A DNA stretch of 64,000 nt from Bacteroidota bacterium (lineage in GTDB: Bacteria; Bacteroidota; Bacteroidia; Chitinophagales; Chitinophagaceae): the NCBI GenBank assembly GCA_016706595.1, contig JADJJH010000002.1:682001-746000 (forward strand). Reading direction: 5' to 3'. Both the position numbers and the translations under genes were made by a program. This document shows positions 54,111-62,266 of this stretch, piece after piece (position 1 is the stretch's first letter; each line of letters begins with the position of its first letter). The notes under the pieces are model-generated. The model had not been told where the DNA came from. It made no database searches and worked only from the letters and a program-made list of their open reading frames with translations.

Positions 54111-54190
54111 CAATTAGTGAATGTGACAATTAGTGAATGCGATAATGTGCTAATGTGCGAATGTGATAATCTGCGAATGTGTGAATGTGA
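54111..54190. repeat. Period-8 tandem array (10 octamers)
   Basis: CAATTAGT, GAATGTGA, CAATTAGT, GAATGCGA, TAATGTGC, TAATGTGC, GAATGTGA, TAATCTGC, GAATGTGT and GAATGTGA run in perfect 8-bp register, starting 9 bp after the secreted-protein stop. A second six-unit array of the same words lies at 54268-54315. Its reverse complement resembles the array at 42671-42758. Confidence 0.85.
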
Positions 54191-54542
54191 TTTAAAAGAA
54201 ATTAGTAATACGAACGATCCTGTTTTCCGATGTTGGGAAGGGTTAGGGTTGTGTTCTGGGATTTGGTGAATGTGACAATTCGACAATTAGTGAATGTGCG
54301 AATGTGCAGATGTGATCTAATAAATATTCGATCTGCGAAAGAGACTAGACCCCTCTTGGGAAGGGTTAGGGGTGGGTTTTGGAAATATTGCATTGCTTAA
54401 GAATTCCCCGCGCGAAGGATTGTAGCGGAAATACTTTTGTGAGGTACGAGCAAAAGATTGAAGAGAAAAGCCTGACCCCGATGCAGAAAAAAACACTGAG
54501 GTACGAAGCGATTTTTTTTGCAATCGGGGGCGCGCCCAAATT
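54191..54542. repeat. Repeat-rich intergenic region with scattered Bacteroidota elements
   Basis: Two copies of TTGGGAAGGGTTAGGG(T/G) lie near 54233 and 54356, with a six-octamer array (54268-54315) between them. A GCGAAGGATTGTAGCGG...GAGGTACGAGC element (about 54411-54460) follows. A hairpin CCCCGAT (54476-54482)/ATCGGGG (54523-54529) closes over a second GAGGTACGA copy. No gene is seen. The last parts are typical of dispersed intergenic elements in this phylum. Confidence 0.65.
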
Positions 54543-55496
54543 TTAATTTTTATTAGTAAGGGTTGGCACTGTTTTTAAGTACGCATAAATGGCTTTAATT
54601 TCATTGTCGCTTAACACAGAATACGGTTCCATAGGATAGCGAGTACTTGTGCCATCTGGTCGTTTTCCTTCTTTCAAGATGCGTAAAAAATCGTCTTCAC
54701 TATAATTGCCAATGCCCGAAGTTTTATCAAACGTAATGTTTTGACTAGGGACTAAATTGCCATCCATGTCGAGCATTGGATTTCCACCTCCAAAAAAACC
54801 TATCGATTTCTCAGGTTCAATTTCGTTATTGGTCTTAAAATCTTGCGAATGACATTGGAAACAACCCAATGCCCCGGTTGACAAATATTTACCAAGTGCA
54901 ACGGCATTATTTGAATCGGGTGATAAAATGGGACTTTTTTGCAATGGAAGTGGTTTCATCGCAACACGACACAAAAACTTCACTAAAAAATTTGGTTGAT
55001 TGATGGCCTGTTTTTCCTTGCTTGCCTGCACATTCGGGCGGTCTGACCGTAACCAAGCAACAATAGCTTCAATATCTTCATCGGCCATCAGTGGAAATTT
55101 AGGCATATATGGCGGGGCGTAACTACCATCGCGTTTGATACCCGTTTTTAATAAATAAATAATTTCACCATCCGTCCAATTACCAATACCGGCTTCTTTA
55201 TCTTGGGTAATATTATACGAATAGATGGTGCCGAATTCTTTAGGCAAATCATCAACATGTTTGCCTATTAGTTTGTTGCCTTCGCCCATATGGCATTTTA
55301 TACAAAGCATAGATGCCATTCGTTCGCCACGCGCTACCGTACTCGAATCGATTTTTACATGTAAATTTTTAAGATTTTCAGGCATTTCTACTTTATAGGT
55401 TGGCAGACCTGAAAAATTAATAAATGCGGCACCAATAATAAGCACCACAACCAAAACGAGGATGAGGTAAAGAATACCTTTTAGAATTTTTTTCAT
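54543..55496 (-). CDS. Diheme c-type cytochrome, membrane-anchored
   Basis: 317 residues. One N-terminal TM anchor (ILYLILVLVVVLIIGAAFI) precedes two cytochrome c domains with heme sites MLCIKCHMG (about 64-68) and LGCFQCHSQ (about 213-217). Likely axial methionines are in PPYMPKFPLM and TRYPMEPYS. Each domain ends with DE(D/I)(I/K)AI(V/Y)AWL-type helices. It is a periplasmic electron carrier, possibly for a dehydrogenase. No partner gene adjoins. Confidence 0.87.
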   Translation of the reverse strand: MKKILKGILYLILVLVVVLIIGAAFINFSGLPTYKVEMPENLKNLHVKIDSSTVARGERMASMLCIKCHMGEGNKLIGKHVDDLPKEFGTIYSYNITQDKEAGIGNWTDGEIIYLLKTGIKRDGSYAPPYMPKFPLMADEDIEAIVAWLRSDRPNVQASKEKQAINQPNFLVKFLCRVAMKPLPLQKSPILSPDSNNAVALGKYLSTGALGCFQCHSQDFKTNNEIEPEKSIGFFGGGNPMLDMDGNLVPSQNITFDKTSGIGNYSEDDFLRILKEGKRPDGTSTRYPMEPYSVLSDNEIKAIYAYLKTVPTLTNKN

Positions 55497-55698
55497 GAGT
55501 TAGTTTTTTTATAGTTTTTTATAGTTTATAGGCTACATCGGGGGAAAACGGCTTAAAAATCGCTACAGGTTTCGTAGATTTTCATGCTGCATTTCATGAA
55601 TAAGTTTTTTTGGTCCCATAAAAATATAAAACTGAAATAAAAAAAAGTAACATTAACAAACATTATTTTCGCATCCTCAAACCGGAAATAAAATACAT

Positions 55699-57903
55699 AT
55701 GCAGGAAGCAACCCTCGAACAAGCTCAGAAATTAGGTTTAACTGAACAAGAATTTGAAGCGATAAAACTAGTACTCGGTCGTACCCCAAATTTTACCGAA
55801 ACCGCCGTATATAGTGTAATGTGGAGCGAACACTGTAGCTATAAAAACTCTATTAAATGGTTAAAAACTTTGCCAAAGGAAGGTTCAAAAGTATTGGCCA
55901 AAGCTGGTGAAGAAAATGCCGGATTGATAGATATTGGCGATGGATGGGCATGTAGTTTTAAAATAGAATCGCATAATCATCCTTCGGCTATCGAACCTTT
56001 TCAGGGTGCAGCGACCGGTGTGGGCGGTATTCATCGTGATATTTTTACCATGGGAGCTCGGCCTATAGCTACCTTAAATTCATTACGCTTCGGAAATATC
56101 AATGATGCTAAAACCAAACATCTTTTAAAAGGTGTGGTAAAAGGAATTAGTCATTACGGTAATTGTTTTGGCGTACCAACCGTAGGTGGTGAAGTGTATT
56201 TTGAAGATTGTTATAGTACCAACCCTTTAGTAAATGCGATGAGTGTTGGCGTAATGAAAACCGGAAGAACGATTTCGGCAACCTCGTATGGCGAAGGCAA
56301 TCCGGTATTTATTGTGGGTAGCGATACCGGTAAAGATGGAATAGGTGGTGCAAGTTTTGCCAGTGCCGATATTAATGAAGATAGTGCGAAAGATTTACCG
56401 GCAGTACAAGTTGGCGATCCATTTCAAGAAAAGAAATTGTTGGAAGCCTGTATGGAATTGGTAGAAATTGATGCAATAATTGGTATGCAAGATATGGGAG
56501 CAGCGGGTATTGCATGTAGTACATCTGAAATGAGTGCGAAGGGCGAACATGGCATGATTATTCATTTAGATAAAGTGCCTACGCGTCAGAAGAATATGAA
56601 GGCTTGGGAAATGTTATTGAGTGAAAGTCAAGAACGTATGTTGATAGTAGTGAAGAAAGGAGAAGAAAAATCGGTGACGGATATTTTTGATAAATGGGAT
56701 ATTCATTGTGAGCAAATTGGGGAAGTAACTACTAACAAGATGTTGAAGTTTTATATGCACGATGAGTTAGTTGCCGAAATTCCTGCCGAAAGTTTAGTAT
56801 TAGGAGGTGGCGCCCCTGTGTATGAAAGAGAGTATACCGAACCAAAGTATTTTGCCGAGCGCGATGCATTTCAAATGGAAGCGATTACGGTGCCGCAAGA
56901 TGTAAAATCGGTTGCCGAAAAAATAATTGCCTTACCCAATATTGCCAGCAAACGTTGGGTGTATAATCAGTACGATAGTATGGTAGGTACGGGAACCATT
57001 AATACCAATGCACCTTGCGATGCCTCGGTGGTTTGGGTTAAGGAAACTAAAAAAGGAATTGCCTGCACAGTAGATTGCAACAGTAGATATGTGCATGCCG
57101 ATCCGAAAACCGGTGGTATGATAGCAGTGTTTGAAGCCGCAAGAAATATTGTTTGCAGTGGTGCCACACCAAGTGCCATTACCAATTGTTTAAATTTTGG
57201 AAACCCTTATAACCCCGAAGTGTATTATCAGTTTGTGTATGCCTTAAAGGGCATGAGTGAAGCTTGTTTAAAATTAGATACACCTGTTACAGGAGGTAAT
57301 GTAAGTTTTTATAATCAATCGCCCGATGGAGCGGTTTACCCTACCCCAACGATAGGCATGGTAGGAATTATCGATGATATTTCGAAATGCATGACAATGG
57401 ATTTTAAACAAGCCGGTGATATTATTTACTTAGTTGGAAAAAGTAAAAACGATTTAGGTAGTAGCGAGTATTTGCATAAAATAGTAGGTATTGAATTATC
57501 ACCTGCACCTTATTTTGATATTGAAGAAGAATTTTTAGTACAGCAAACAGTATTGAAATTGATACATGCCGGTTTATTACAATCGGCCCATGATATAGCC
57601 GAGGGCGGATTATTTACTGCCTTACTTGAAAGTGCCAAGCAAAGAAATTTAGGTTTTGACATTGCGATGCCTGATGAAATTCGACCTGATGCCTTTTTAT
57701 TTGGTGAAGCACAAAGCCGAATTGTGGTAAGTGTGAAGCCTGAAAATGCTACAGCCTTTGAGCAAGCCTTAGGTGATTGTGCTTTCGAAAAATTGGGTGT
57801 AGTAAATAGTGGTGAGCTACTATTAAATCAAAACAATTGGGGAAATATTACTTCATGGGCAAGTATTTATGATGAGACGATTGGGAACTTGATGGGGAAT
57901 TAG
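55699..57903 (+). CDS. purL: Phosphoribosylformylglycinamidine synthase subunit PurL (small form)
   Basis: 734 residues, the length of the small PurL that works with PurS and PurQ. Blocks are SVMWSEHCSYKNSIKWLKTL (catalytic His), CSFKIESHNHPSAIEPFQGA, TGVGGIHRDIFTMGARPIA, GGASFASADINE and MQDMGAAGIACSTSEMSAKG, with the C-terminal QSAHDIAEGGLFTALLESA. It makes FGAM from FGAR, ATP and ammonia in purine synthesis. It is a single gene here. Confidence 0.94.
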   Translation: MQEATLEQAQKLGLTEQEFEAIKLVLGRTPNFTETAVYSVMWSEHCSYKNSIKWLKTLPKEGSKVLAKAGEENAGLIDIGDGWACSFKIESHNHPSAIEPFQGAATGVGGIHRDIFTMGARPIATLNSLRFGNINDAKTKHLLKGVVKGISHYGNCFGVPTVGGEVYFEDCYSTNPLVNAMSVGVMKTGRTISATSYGEGNPVFIVGSDTGKDGIGGASFASADINEDSAKDLPAVQVGDPFQEKKLLEACMELVEIDAIIGMQDMGAAGIACSTSEMSAKGEHGMIIHLDKVPTRQKNMKAWEMLLSESQERMLIVVKKGEEKSVTDIFDKWDIHCEQIGEVTTNKMLKFYMHDELVAEIPAESLVLGGGAPVYEREYTEPKYFAERDAFQMEAITVPQDVKSVAEKIIALPNIASKRWVYNQYDSMVGTGTINTNAPCDASVVWVKETKKGIACTVDCNSRYVHADPKTGGMIAVFEAARNIVCSGATPSAITNCLNFGNPYNPEVYYQFVYALKGMSEACLKLDTPVTGGNVSFYNQSPDGAVYPTPTIGMVGIIDDISKCMTMDFKQAGDIIYLVGKSKNDLGSSEYLHKIVGIELSPAPYFDIEEEFLVQQTVLKLIHAGLLQSAHDIAEGGLFTALLESAKQRNLGFDIAMPDEIRPDAFLFGEAQSRIVVSVKPENATAFEQALGDCAFEKLGVVNSGELLLNQNNWGNITSWASIYDETIGNLMGN

Positions 57904-57945
57904 GGAATTGAATCCGATTTAAATTTGATTTTTTGTGACGATCAC

Positions 57946-57991
57946 ACTTTGAAATAAAGTTTCATTATAACGAAACTGCTATTATCTTTGC
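57946..57991 (+). promoter_or_regulatory. Promoter/possible operator of the toxin-antitoxin pair
   Basis: A -7 box TATCTTTG (57984-57991) lies 21 nt before the toxin ATG. Two short dyads are just upstream: ACTTT/AAAGT (57946-57960) and AGTTT/AAACT (57958-57978). HTH antitoxins usually repress their own operon through such sites; that the dyads are operators is inference. Confidence 0.4.
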
Positions 57992-58012
57992 TAGGTATAG
58001 GCTAAATACTCA

Positions 58013-58357
58013 ATGGATAATAATTTTGAAATCATTTTTTTGACAGATGCATTTGAATTTTTAAAGTCACTAGATCCCAAACACGCTAACAAGATACTTT
58101 ATAACATCAGAAAATCTCAACAAAAAAATGACCCTGAGCTTTTTAAAAAACTAACTGACGACATTTGGGAGTTTCGAACATTATTTCAAGGACTTCAATA
58201 CAGAATGTTGGCATTTTGGGATAAAACGAATAATAGCAATACTTTGGTTATCTCGACACATGGATTTATTAAAAAACAAAGTAAAGTTCCTGACAATGAG
58301 ATTATAAAAGCGGAAAAACAACGCAAGAAATATTTTCAAGACAAATTAAAAAAGTAA
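58013..58357 (+). CDS. HigB/RelE-ParE superfamily toxin
   Basis: A 114-residue protein of the HigB-like (phage-derived Gp49-like) group: ILYNIRKSQQKNDPELFKKL, DDIWEFRTLFQGLQYRMLAF and VISTHGFIKKQSKVP. Such toxins cleave mRNA on the ribosome. The toxin-first order and 3-bp gap to the HTH antitoxin fit HigBA modules. The protein is full length. Confidence 0.87.
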   Translation: MDNNFEIIFLTDAFEFLKSLDPKHANKILYNIRKSQQKNDPELFKKLTDDIWEFRTLFQGLQYRMLAFWDKTNNSNTLVISTHGFIKKQSKVPDNEIIKAEKQRKKYFQDKLKK

Positions 58358-58360
58358 AAA

Positions 58361-58675
58361 ATGAAAACATACACATTAGATGAAGTAACAGATAAAATTA
58401 TTGGCAAGAAAGGGTCGGCAAACAGAGACAGGTTTGAATATGAATTGCAAATGGACTTAATTGGCAAAGCCATTAAAGAAAGTCGGCAAGAACGAAAATT
58501 GACGCAAGAGCAATTAGGTGAATTAATTGGTGTTCAAAAATCACAAATTTCACGACTTGAAAGCAATGCTAGTAATGTGACTATGGACACATTAATGAAA
58601 GTTTTTACAGCATTAAAAGCAAAAGTGAGACTTCAAATTGAATTACCAAACGCAAAATTTAATGTGGCTAGATAA
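58361..58675 (+). CDS. HigA-like antitoxin, XRE-family HTH
   Basis: 104 residues. After an N-terminal arm (YTLDEVTDKIIGKKGSANRD) comes an XRE helix-turn-helix (RKLTQEQLGELIGVQKSQIS, RLESNASNVTMDTLMKVF). It neutralises the upstream toxin and probably represses the operon. It starts 3 bp after the toxin stop. Confidence 0.88.
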   Translation: MKTYTLDEVTDKIIGKKGSANRDRFEYELQMDLIGKAIKESRQERKLTQEQLGELIGVQKSQISRLESNASNVTMDTLMKVFTALKAKVRLQIELPNAKFNVAR

Positions 58676-59016
58676 TACTAAAGCTTACTTTGCCTGTGAG
58701 CAGAAATAAGTAAGTAACCATTCGATTATTTGAAAGTTTTATAAAAAGGTTAAACGACAATAGGAACTTAGAAACTTACATTCAGTCTCCACATTGATGA
58801 ATTCAGAAAAGAGAATTAATATAGCTATGGTTTTAATTATTAAATTTGGTATTTCAAACTTCTAAGGGTGGATATATTAGTGAATCGCAGAGTCTCCGCC
58901 TCGGGACTCTGCGGAGAGAGAAGTTTCTAAACCACAATAGAAACATAGAAAATATTTTTCCTCTAGGCATTCTAAGGCGATATTTTTTTGGCAGGTAGGT
59001 GAATAAATAAATAAAT
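58676..59016. other. Intergenic region with interlocking inverted repeats
   Basis: CGCAGAGTC (58886-58894) pairs exactly with GACTCTGCG (58905-58913). Overlapping it, TCTCCGC (58893-58899) pairs with GCGGAGA (58911-58917), so two stems compete or interlock. The rest is AT-rich with a TTCTAA-type repetition (AGTTTCTAAACCACAATAGAAACATAGAAA). No gene is seen. Confidence 0.65.
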
Positions 59017-59448
59017 ATGATTGAAGCCAAAATGAATATCCTCTTAATTCTAAGGAATATGGCTATTTATATTTTGATTATAATGGTTGTATTGTACTTA
59101 TCAAATGCAAAGCCCGTTCATAGGATTGTATTTTTATTGTTGGTGGTGATGTTTGATATCATGAGTAAATTGAAATTTTTACTTTTATCAATTTCCGTCA
59201 AAAGTGGATTTGTTACACTTAAGTTTATAATCAACTTTCGTAAAGAAACGAAAGTTTTAGCAACGAAGGAACTTCAATTGATTATTAAGAAAGGTCATAT
59301 CGCCCGAACTTTATTTGGAGATATTTTAGTGATAAAGATTAAAGATGAGGATTTAGGGAAAGTGGTTTTAGGTTCAAGTGGCTGGACTAGAAAAATAATA
59401 ATGGAAGTGAATGAAATTATGGGTGTGAGTAAACAAGCGATAGTTTAA
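59017..59448 (+). CDS. Small two-TM membrane protein of unknown function
   Basis: 143 residues. Two N-terminal TM helices (LILRNMAIYILIIMVVLYLS, IVFLLLVVMFDIM) precede a soluble part of about 85 residues with alternating beta segments (FVTLKFIINFRKETKVLA, LQLIIKKGHIART, GDILVIKIKDEDLGKVV) that could be a PH-like fold. An in-frame ATG at 59032 is an alternative start. The family is not recognised. Confidence 0.6.
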   Translation: MIEAKMNILLILRNMAIYILIIMVVLYLSNAKPVHRIVFLLLVVMFDIMSKLKFLLLSISVKSGFVTLKFIINFRKETKVLATKELQLIIKKGHIARTLFGDILVIKIKDEDLGKVVLGSSGWTRKIIMEVNEIMGVSKQAIV

Positions 59449-59536
59449 GGATTAAAATAGGTTCCATGATTTTCTTCTTCACAAACCACTCTTTAATTTC
59501 AATATTAAATCCTCTATTATTTTACTTCAAACTCCC

Positions 59537-60061
59537 TCATCTAAGCCCTTTCACAAATTCAACCGCCAATTGCAAACGATTACCTTCATTCCCTTCAACA
59601 ATACAAAAAGGCAAATTACTACTACTTACAATTTCAAGATATTGTTTGTAAAAATAAGTTCTTAATTCAGGTTCAGGATGTTCTCGTAAAGGATCGGGTT
59701 CCCATGGTAAATCAGGTGACGTTAAAATGTAAGCATCATACTTTTGCTGTGCAATTTCGTTCAGTATATCGCTATGGCAATTGCCGTAAGCATATTCGCT
59801 CCAAACTTTAATTACTTGTAAATCGGTATCGCAAAATAAAAAATCCTTGGCTTGTTTCAATGCTAAGTCTTCGGATGCTAATTGTCCTTTAGCAATTTCT
59901 ATCAAATCCTCTTGCGTATAAGCTTTGCCTAAATTTTGTAAATATGATCTCGCAAATTCAGGCACCCAAGTGGTATGAAAATGCTTTGCTAATTGCTCGC
60001 ATAAAGTAGATTTACCTGTGCTTTCGCCACCTATAATTACAATTTTTTTCAAGGGCATCAT
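59537..60061 (-). CDS. NadR/Ttd14-type AAA ATPase (nicotinamide riboside kinase-like)
   Basis: 174 residues. The P-loop GGESTGKSTL is followed by WVPEFARSYL and FCDTDLQVIKVWSEYAYG, then LTSPDLPWEPDPLREHPE, as in the kinase half of NadR. It would phosphorylate nicotinamide riboside for NAD salvage. The adenylyltransferase half is absent, so the exact role is uncertain. Its ATG overlaps the PAP2 stop by 4 bp. Confidence 0.82.
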   Translation of the reverse strand: MMPLKKIVIIGGESTGKSTLCEQLAKHFHTTWVPEFARSYLQNLGKAYTQEDLIEIAKGQLASEDLALKQAKDFLFCDTDLQVIKVWSEYAYGNCHSDILNEIAQQKYDAYILTSPDLPWEPDPLREHPEPELRTYFYKQYLEIVSSSNLPFCIVEGNEGNRLQLAVEFVKGLR

Positions 60062-60678
60062 GGCAATCCGGGTTTATATTTAGCTGCATATTTTTTATGA
60101 AATCGCTCTTGTAATTTATAAGTTACCCATGCCGAACCTGCACCTAAAACAGCACCCGCCAATACATCGCTTGGATAATGAACGCCTAAATGCATACGCG
60201 AATAAGCAACGCTTCCGGCCCAAACATAAGCAGGTACTACGATATACCATTTTTTAAAATTCATACTTAATGAAGTAGCCGTACAAAATGCATTAGAGGT
60301 ATGTCCGGATGGAAATGAATGCTTGGTTTCATTTTCTAAAGCTTGAATAAAAGGATAGGTTTGTGCCGGTCTGGGCCTATCAACGATTCGTTTTAATGCA
60401 TAGGTTTTTACAGAAGTCATCGCCAATGCCAACGACATATTCAATCCTTTTTTTAGAAGTTTAGTATCGTGTTGCGATAAACCAATAGCGCAAATACTTA
60501 AAGGCAAACCAACACCGATATAGGCCTCGGTATTGGAAATTAAATGCATACTTCCATCGAATGATGTATTTCGATGAACGTTGATTTGTTTTAAAATATT
60601 GATATCCGTGTTTTGCGCAGGGGCATACTTTGAAAAAAGACTTATCGATAAAAAAAATAAGAAATTGTAAACACGCAT
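60058..60678 (-). CDS. PAP2-family phosphatase
   Basis: 206 residues. The signal or first TM ends near KYAPAQ. The three PAP2 motifs are complete: KRIVDRPRPAQ, PSGHTS and SRMHLGVHYPSDV. Several TM segments are present. It likely dephosphorylates phosphatidic acid or undecaprenyl diphosphate in the periplasm. It is the first gene of a two-gene unit with the NadR-like kinase. Confidence 0.89.
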   Translation of the reverse strand: MRVYNFLFFLSISLFSKYAPAQNTDINILKQINVHRNTSFDGSMHLISNTEAYIGVGLPLSICAIGLSQHDTKLLKKGLNMSLALAMTSVKTYALKRIVDRPRPAQTYPFIQALENETKHSFPSGHTSNAFCTATSLSMNFKKWYIVVPAYVWAGSVAYSRMHLGVHYPSDVLAGAVLGAGSAWVTYKLQERFHKKYAAKYKPGLP

Positions 60679-60801
60679 ATGGCGACTAAGATACGAAGGA
60701 GAGTTAAATGATTTTTCAATCCTATAGCTATAATATCAATATTCAATTCAATGCTTATATATTGATCTTCAGATATGAATGGTAAATTATCATCTTTAAT
60801 G

Positions 60802-60888
60802 ATTAACCATTAACCATTAAGCATTAATCATTAACCATTAATCATTAACCATTAACCATTAATCATTAACCATTAATCATTAACCATT
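60802..60888. repeat. ATTAACC/ATTAATC heptamer array (12 copies)
   Basis: Twelve heptamers ATTAAyC in register plus a final ATT, with only the sixth base varying (C, C, G, T, C, T, C, C, T, C, T, C). The alternation of C and T versions suggests expansion of a 14-bp dimer. It ends 6 bp before the stop of the lipocalin-like gene. Confidence 0.93.
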
Positions 60889-60894
60889 TATATC

Positions 60895-61317
60895 CTAATC
60901 CTTCTTCATTTCTAATTTGAAAAAAGTTTCAATAGGCAAAAAATAGGTCTTGTCTTTTTCTTTTTCAATACTTATTTCCATGAGTTTAGATTTTTCTTTG
61001 TCTTTATCTGCCCATTCTTGAACTACAATGGAATTTGATTTTGAATCGATCTTCCAATGTGCATTTTGAATTGCCATTTCCTGAATGCCGAAATTGAAAT
61101 TAAATTTCCCATTTTCTTCAAACTCAAAACTGGCAATCATAATGCCTTTCATTAATGAATCTAATGTGCTTTTAAATTCTTCAGGTATTAGATTGCCCAA
61201 TGTAGATTCTGCACTAACTACCCTCCATTTGCCTATCAATTCGCTTTTATTAATTTGCTGACTAAAAGCCGACAAACTAAAAATTAAAAATGCGGTACAG
61301 CTTATTATTTTTTTCAT
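60895..61317 (-). CDS. Secreted lipocalin-like protein
   Basis: 140 residues from the ATG at 61317; a longer frame from 61347 puts charged residues before the signal peptide. The signal peptide ends at SAFSQ. The mature part begins LIGKWRVVSAES, typical of lipocalin-like domains, and has further short strands (IMIASFEFEENGKFNFNF, NSIVVQEWADKDKEKS). The ligand is unknown. Confidence 0.7.
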   Translation of the reverse strand: MKKIISCTAFLIFSLSAFSQQINKSELIGKWRVVSAESTLGNLIPEEFKSTLDSLMKGIMIASFEFEENGKFNFNFGIQEMAIQNAHWKIDSKSNSIVVQEWADKDKEKSKLMEISIEKEKDKTYFLPIETFFKLEMKKD

Positions 61318-61422
61318 AGAGTGTATTTTAAGTGAATAAAGATCCAATTTAAATTAAAATTGATGCTTGTAATTGAACGAAATTTCGCGAATGTCGAACC
61401 CCAAACCTCGAGCTTCGCTTCC

Positions 61423-62199
61423 TTACTGCCTAATCACTTCCAACATCTGCTCATGAATTTTACCATTGGTAGCCAAGGTTTCTTTATGATACACGCTATA
61501 AGGTTCGCCTCCAAAATTACTAACTCGTCCGCCGGCTTCTTCAATAATTAAATAACCGGCTGCAATATCCCAAGGGTTTAAATTGTATTCCCAAAATCCA
61601 TCAAATCGTCCGGCTGCCACCCAACATAAATCAATAGCTGCGCTGCCTAAACGGCGAACCGGCAATCCTTTTCTAATAAATCTTTCAAAAACCGGAATCG
61701 GATCTATTTCTATTTGCGCCCATTTATACGGAAAGCCGGTAACCAAGCAAGCACTTTCGAGTTGATCGTTGGATGATACACTTAGTTTTCGATTGTTTAA
61801 AAAGGCGCCTTTCCCTTTTTCGGCAAAAAATAATTCGTTCATAAAAGGGTTAAACACTGCACCCATCAACATTTGTCCATCTTGTTCCAACCCAATGCTG
61901 ATACAACAGATAGGTATGCCATGTGCAAAATTTACGGTGCCGTCTATCGGGTCAATAATCCATTTGTAGTTCGAGGCTGTGCTCATTTCACCAACTTCTT
62001 CACTTAATATAAAATGTTCAGGAAATTCAGATCGTATCAAATCGATAATGGCGTCTTCCGATTTTTTATCAACTTCGGTTACCAAGTTATTTAAGGTATC
62101 CTTGCTATGCACTTCAAACGTACCTTCAAAATAATGGCGCAGAATTTCAGCCCCCGCATGTATGGCTCTTAGCAAGGTGTTTTTCAATAATTCGTTCAT
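61423..62199 (-). CDS. Inositol monophosphatase family protein
   Basis: 258 residues. Metal-site motifs are EEVGE (about 67), WIIDPIDGTVNFAHGIP and the C-terminal NPWDIAAGYLIIEEAGG. It hydrolyses myo-inositol monophosphate or related phosphates (3'-phosphoadenosine phosphate is another option). Length is normal. A TTG-N21-TATATTTG promoter precedes it. Confidence 0.9.
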   Translation of the reverse strand: MNELLKNTLLRAIHAGAEILRHYFEGTFEVHSKDTLNNLVTEVDKKSEDAIIDLIRSEFPEHFILSEEVGEMSTASNYKWIIDPIDGTVNFAHGIPICCISIGLEQDGQMLMGAVFNPFMNELFFAEKGKGAFLNNRKLSVSSNDQLESACLVTGFPYKWAQIEIDPIPVFERFIRKGLPVRRLGSAAIDLCWVAAGRFDGFWEYNLNPWDIAAGYLIIEEAGGRVSNFGGEPYSVYHKETLATNGKIHEQMLEVIRQ

Positions 62200-62234
62200 A
62201 TATTCTGAAATATTCTGTTACTTTTGAAGGCATA

Positions 62235-62266
62235 CAAATATAGCCTCTTTTTTCATCTGCATGCAA
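62235..62266 (-). promoter_or_regulatory. Inositol monophosphatase promoter (-33 and -7 boxes)
   Basis: The minus strand reads TTG (62264-62266), a 21-nt spacer, then TATATTTG (62235-62242), 35 nt before the ATG at 62199. It overlaps the first codons of the divergent glycosyltransferase gene. Confidence 0.6.

Noticed and set aside
55553..55789. A 78-codon minus-strand frame upstream of purL
   Set aside because: It overlaps the purL start and promoter region, is very Phe-rich from T-tracts, and has no recognisable features.
58886..58917. An integron attC site
   Set aside because: The core-site consensus and an adjacent integrase are lacking, and the spacing of the two dyads does not fit. It is treated as a local palindrome.
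60802..60888. Replication-origin iterons or telomere-like repeat
   Set aside because: There is no dnaA, rep or parAB gene, no DnaA box pattern, and similar heptamer arrays occur in other ordinary gaps.
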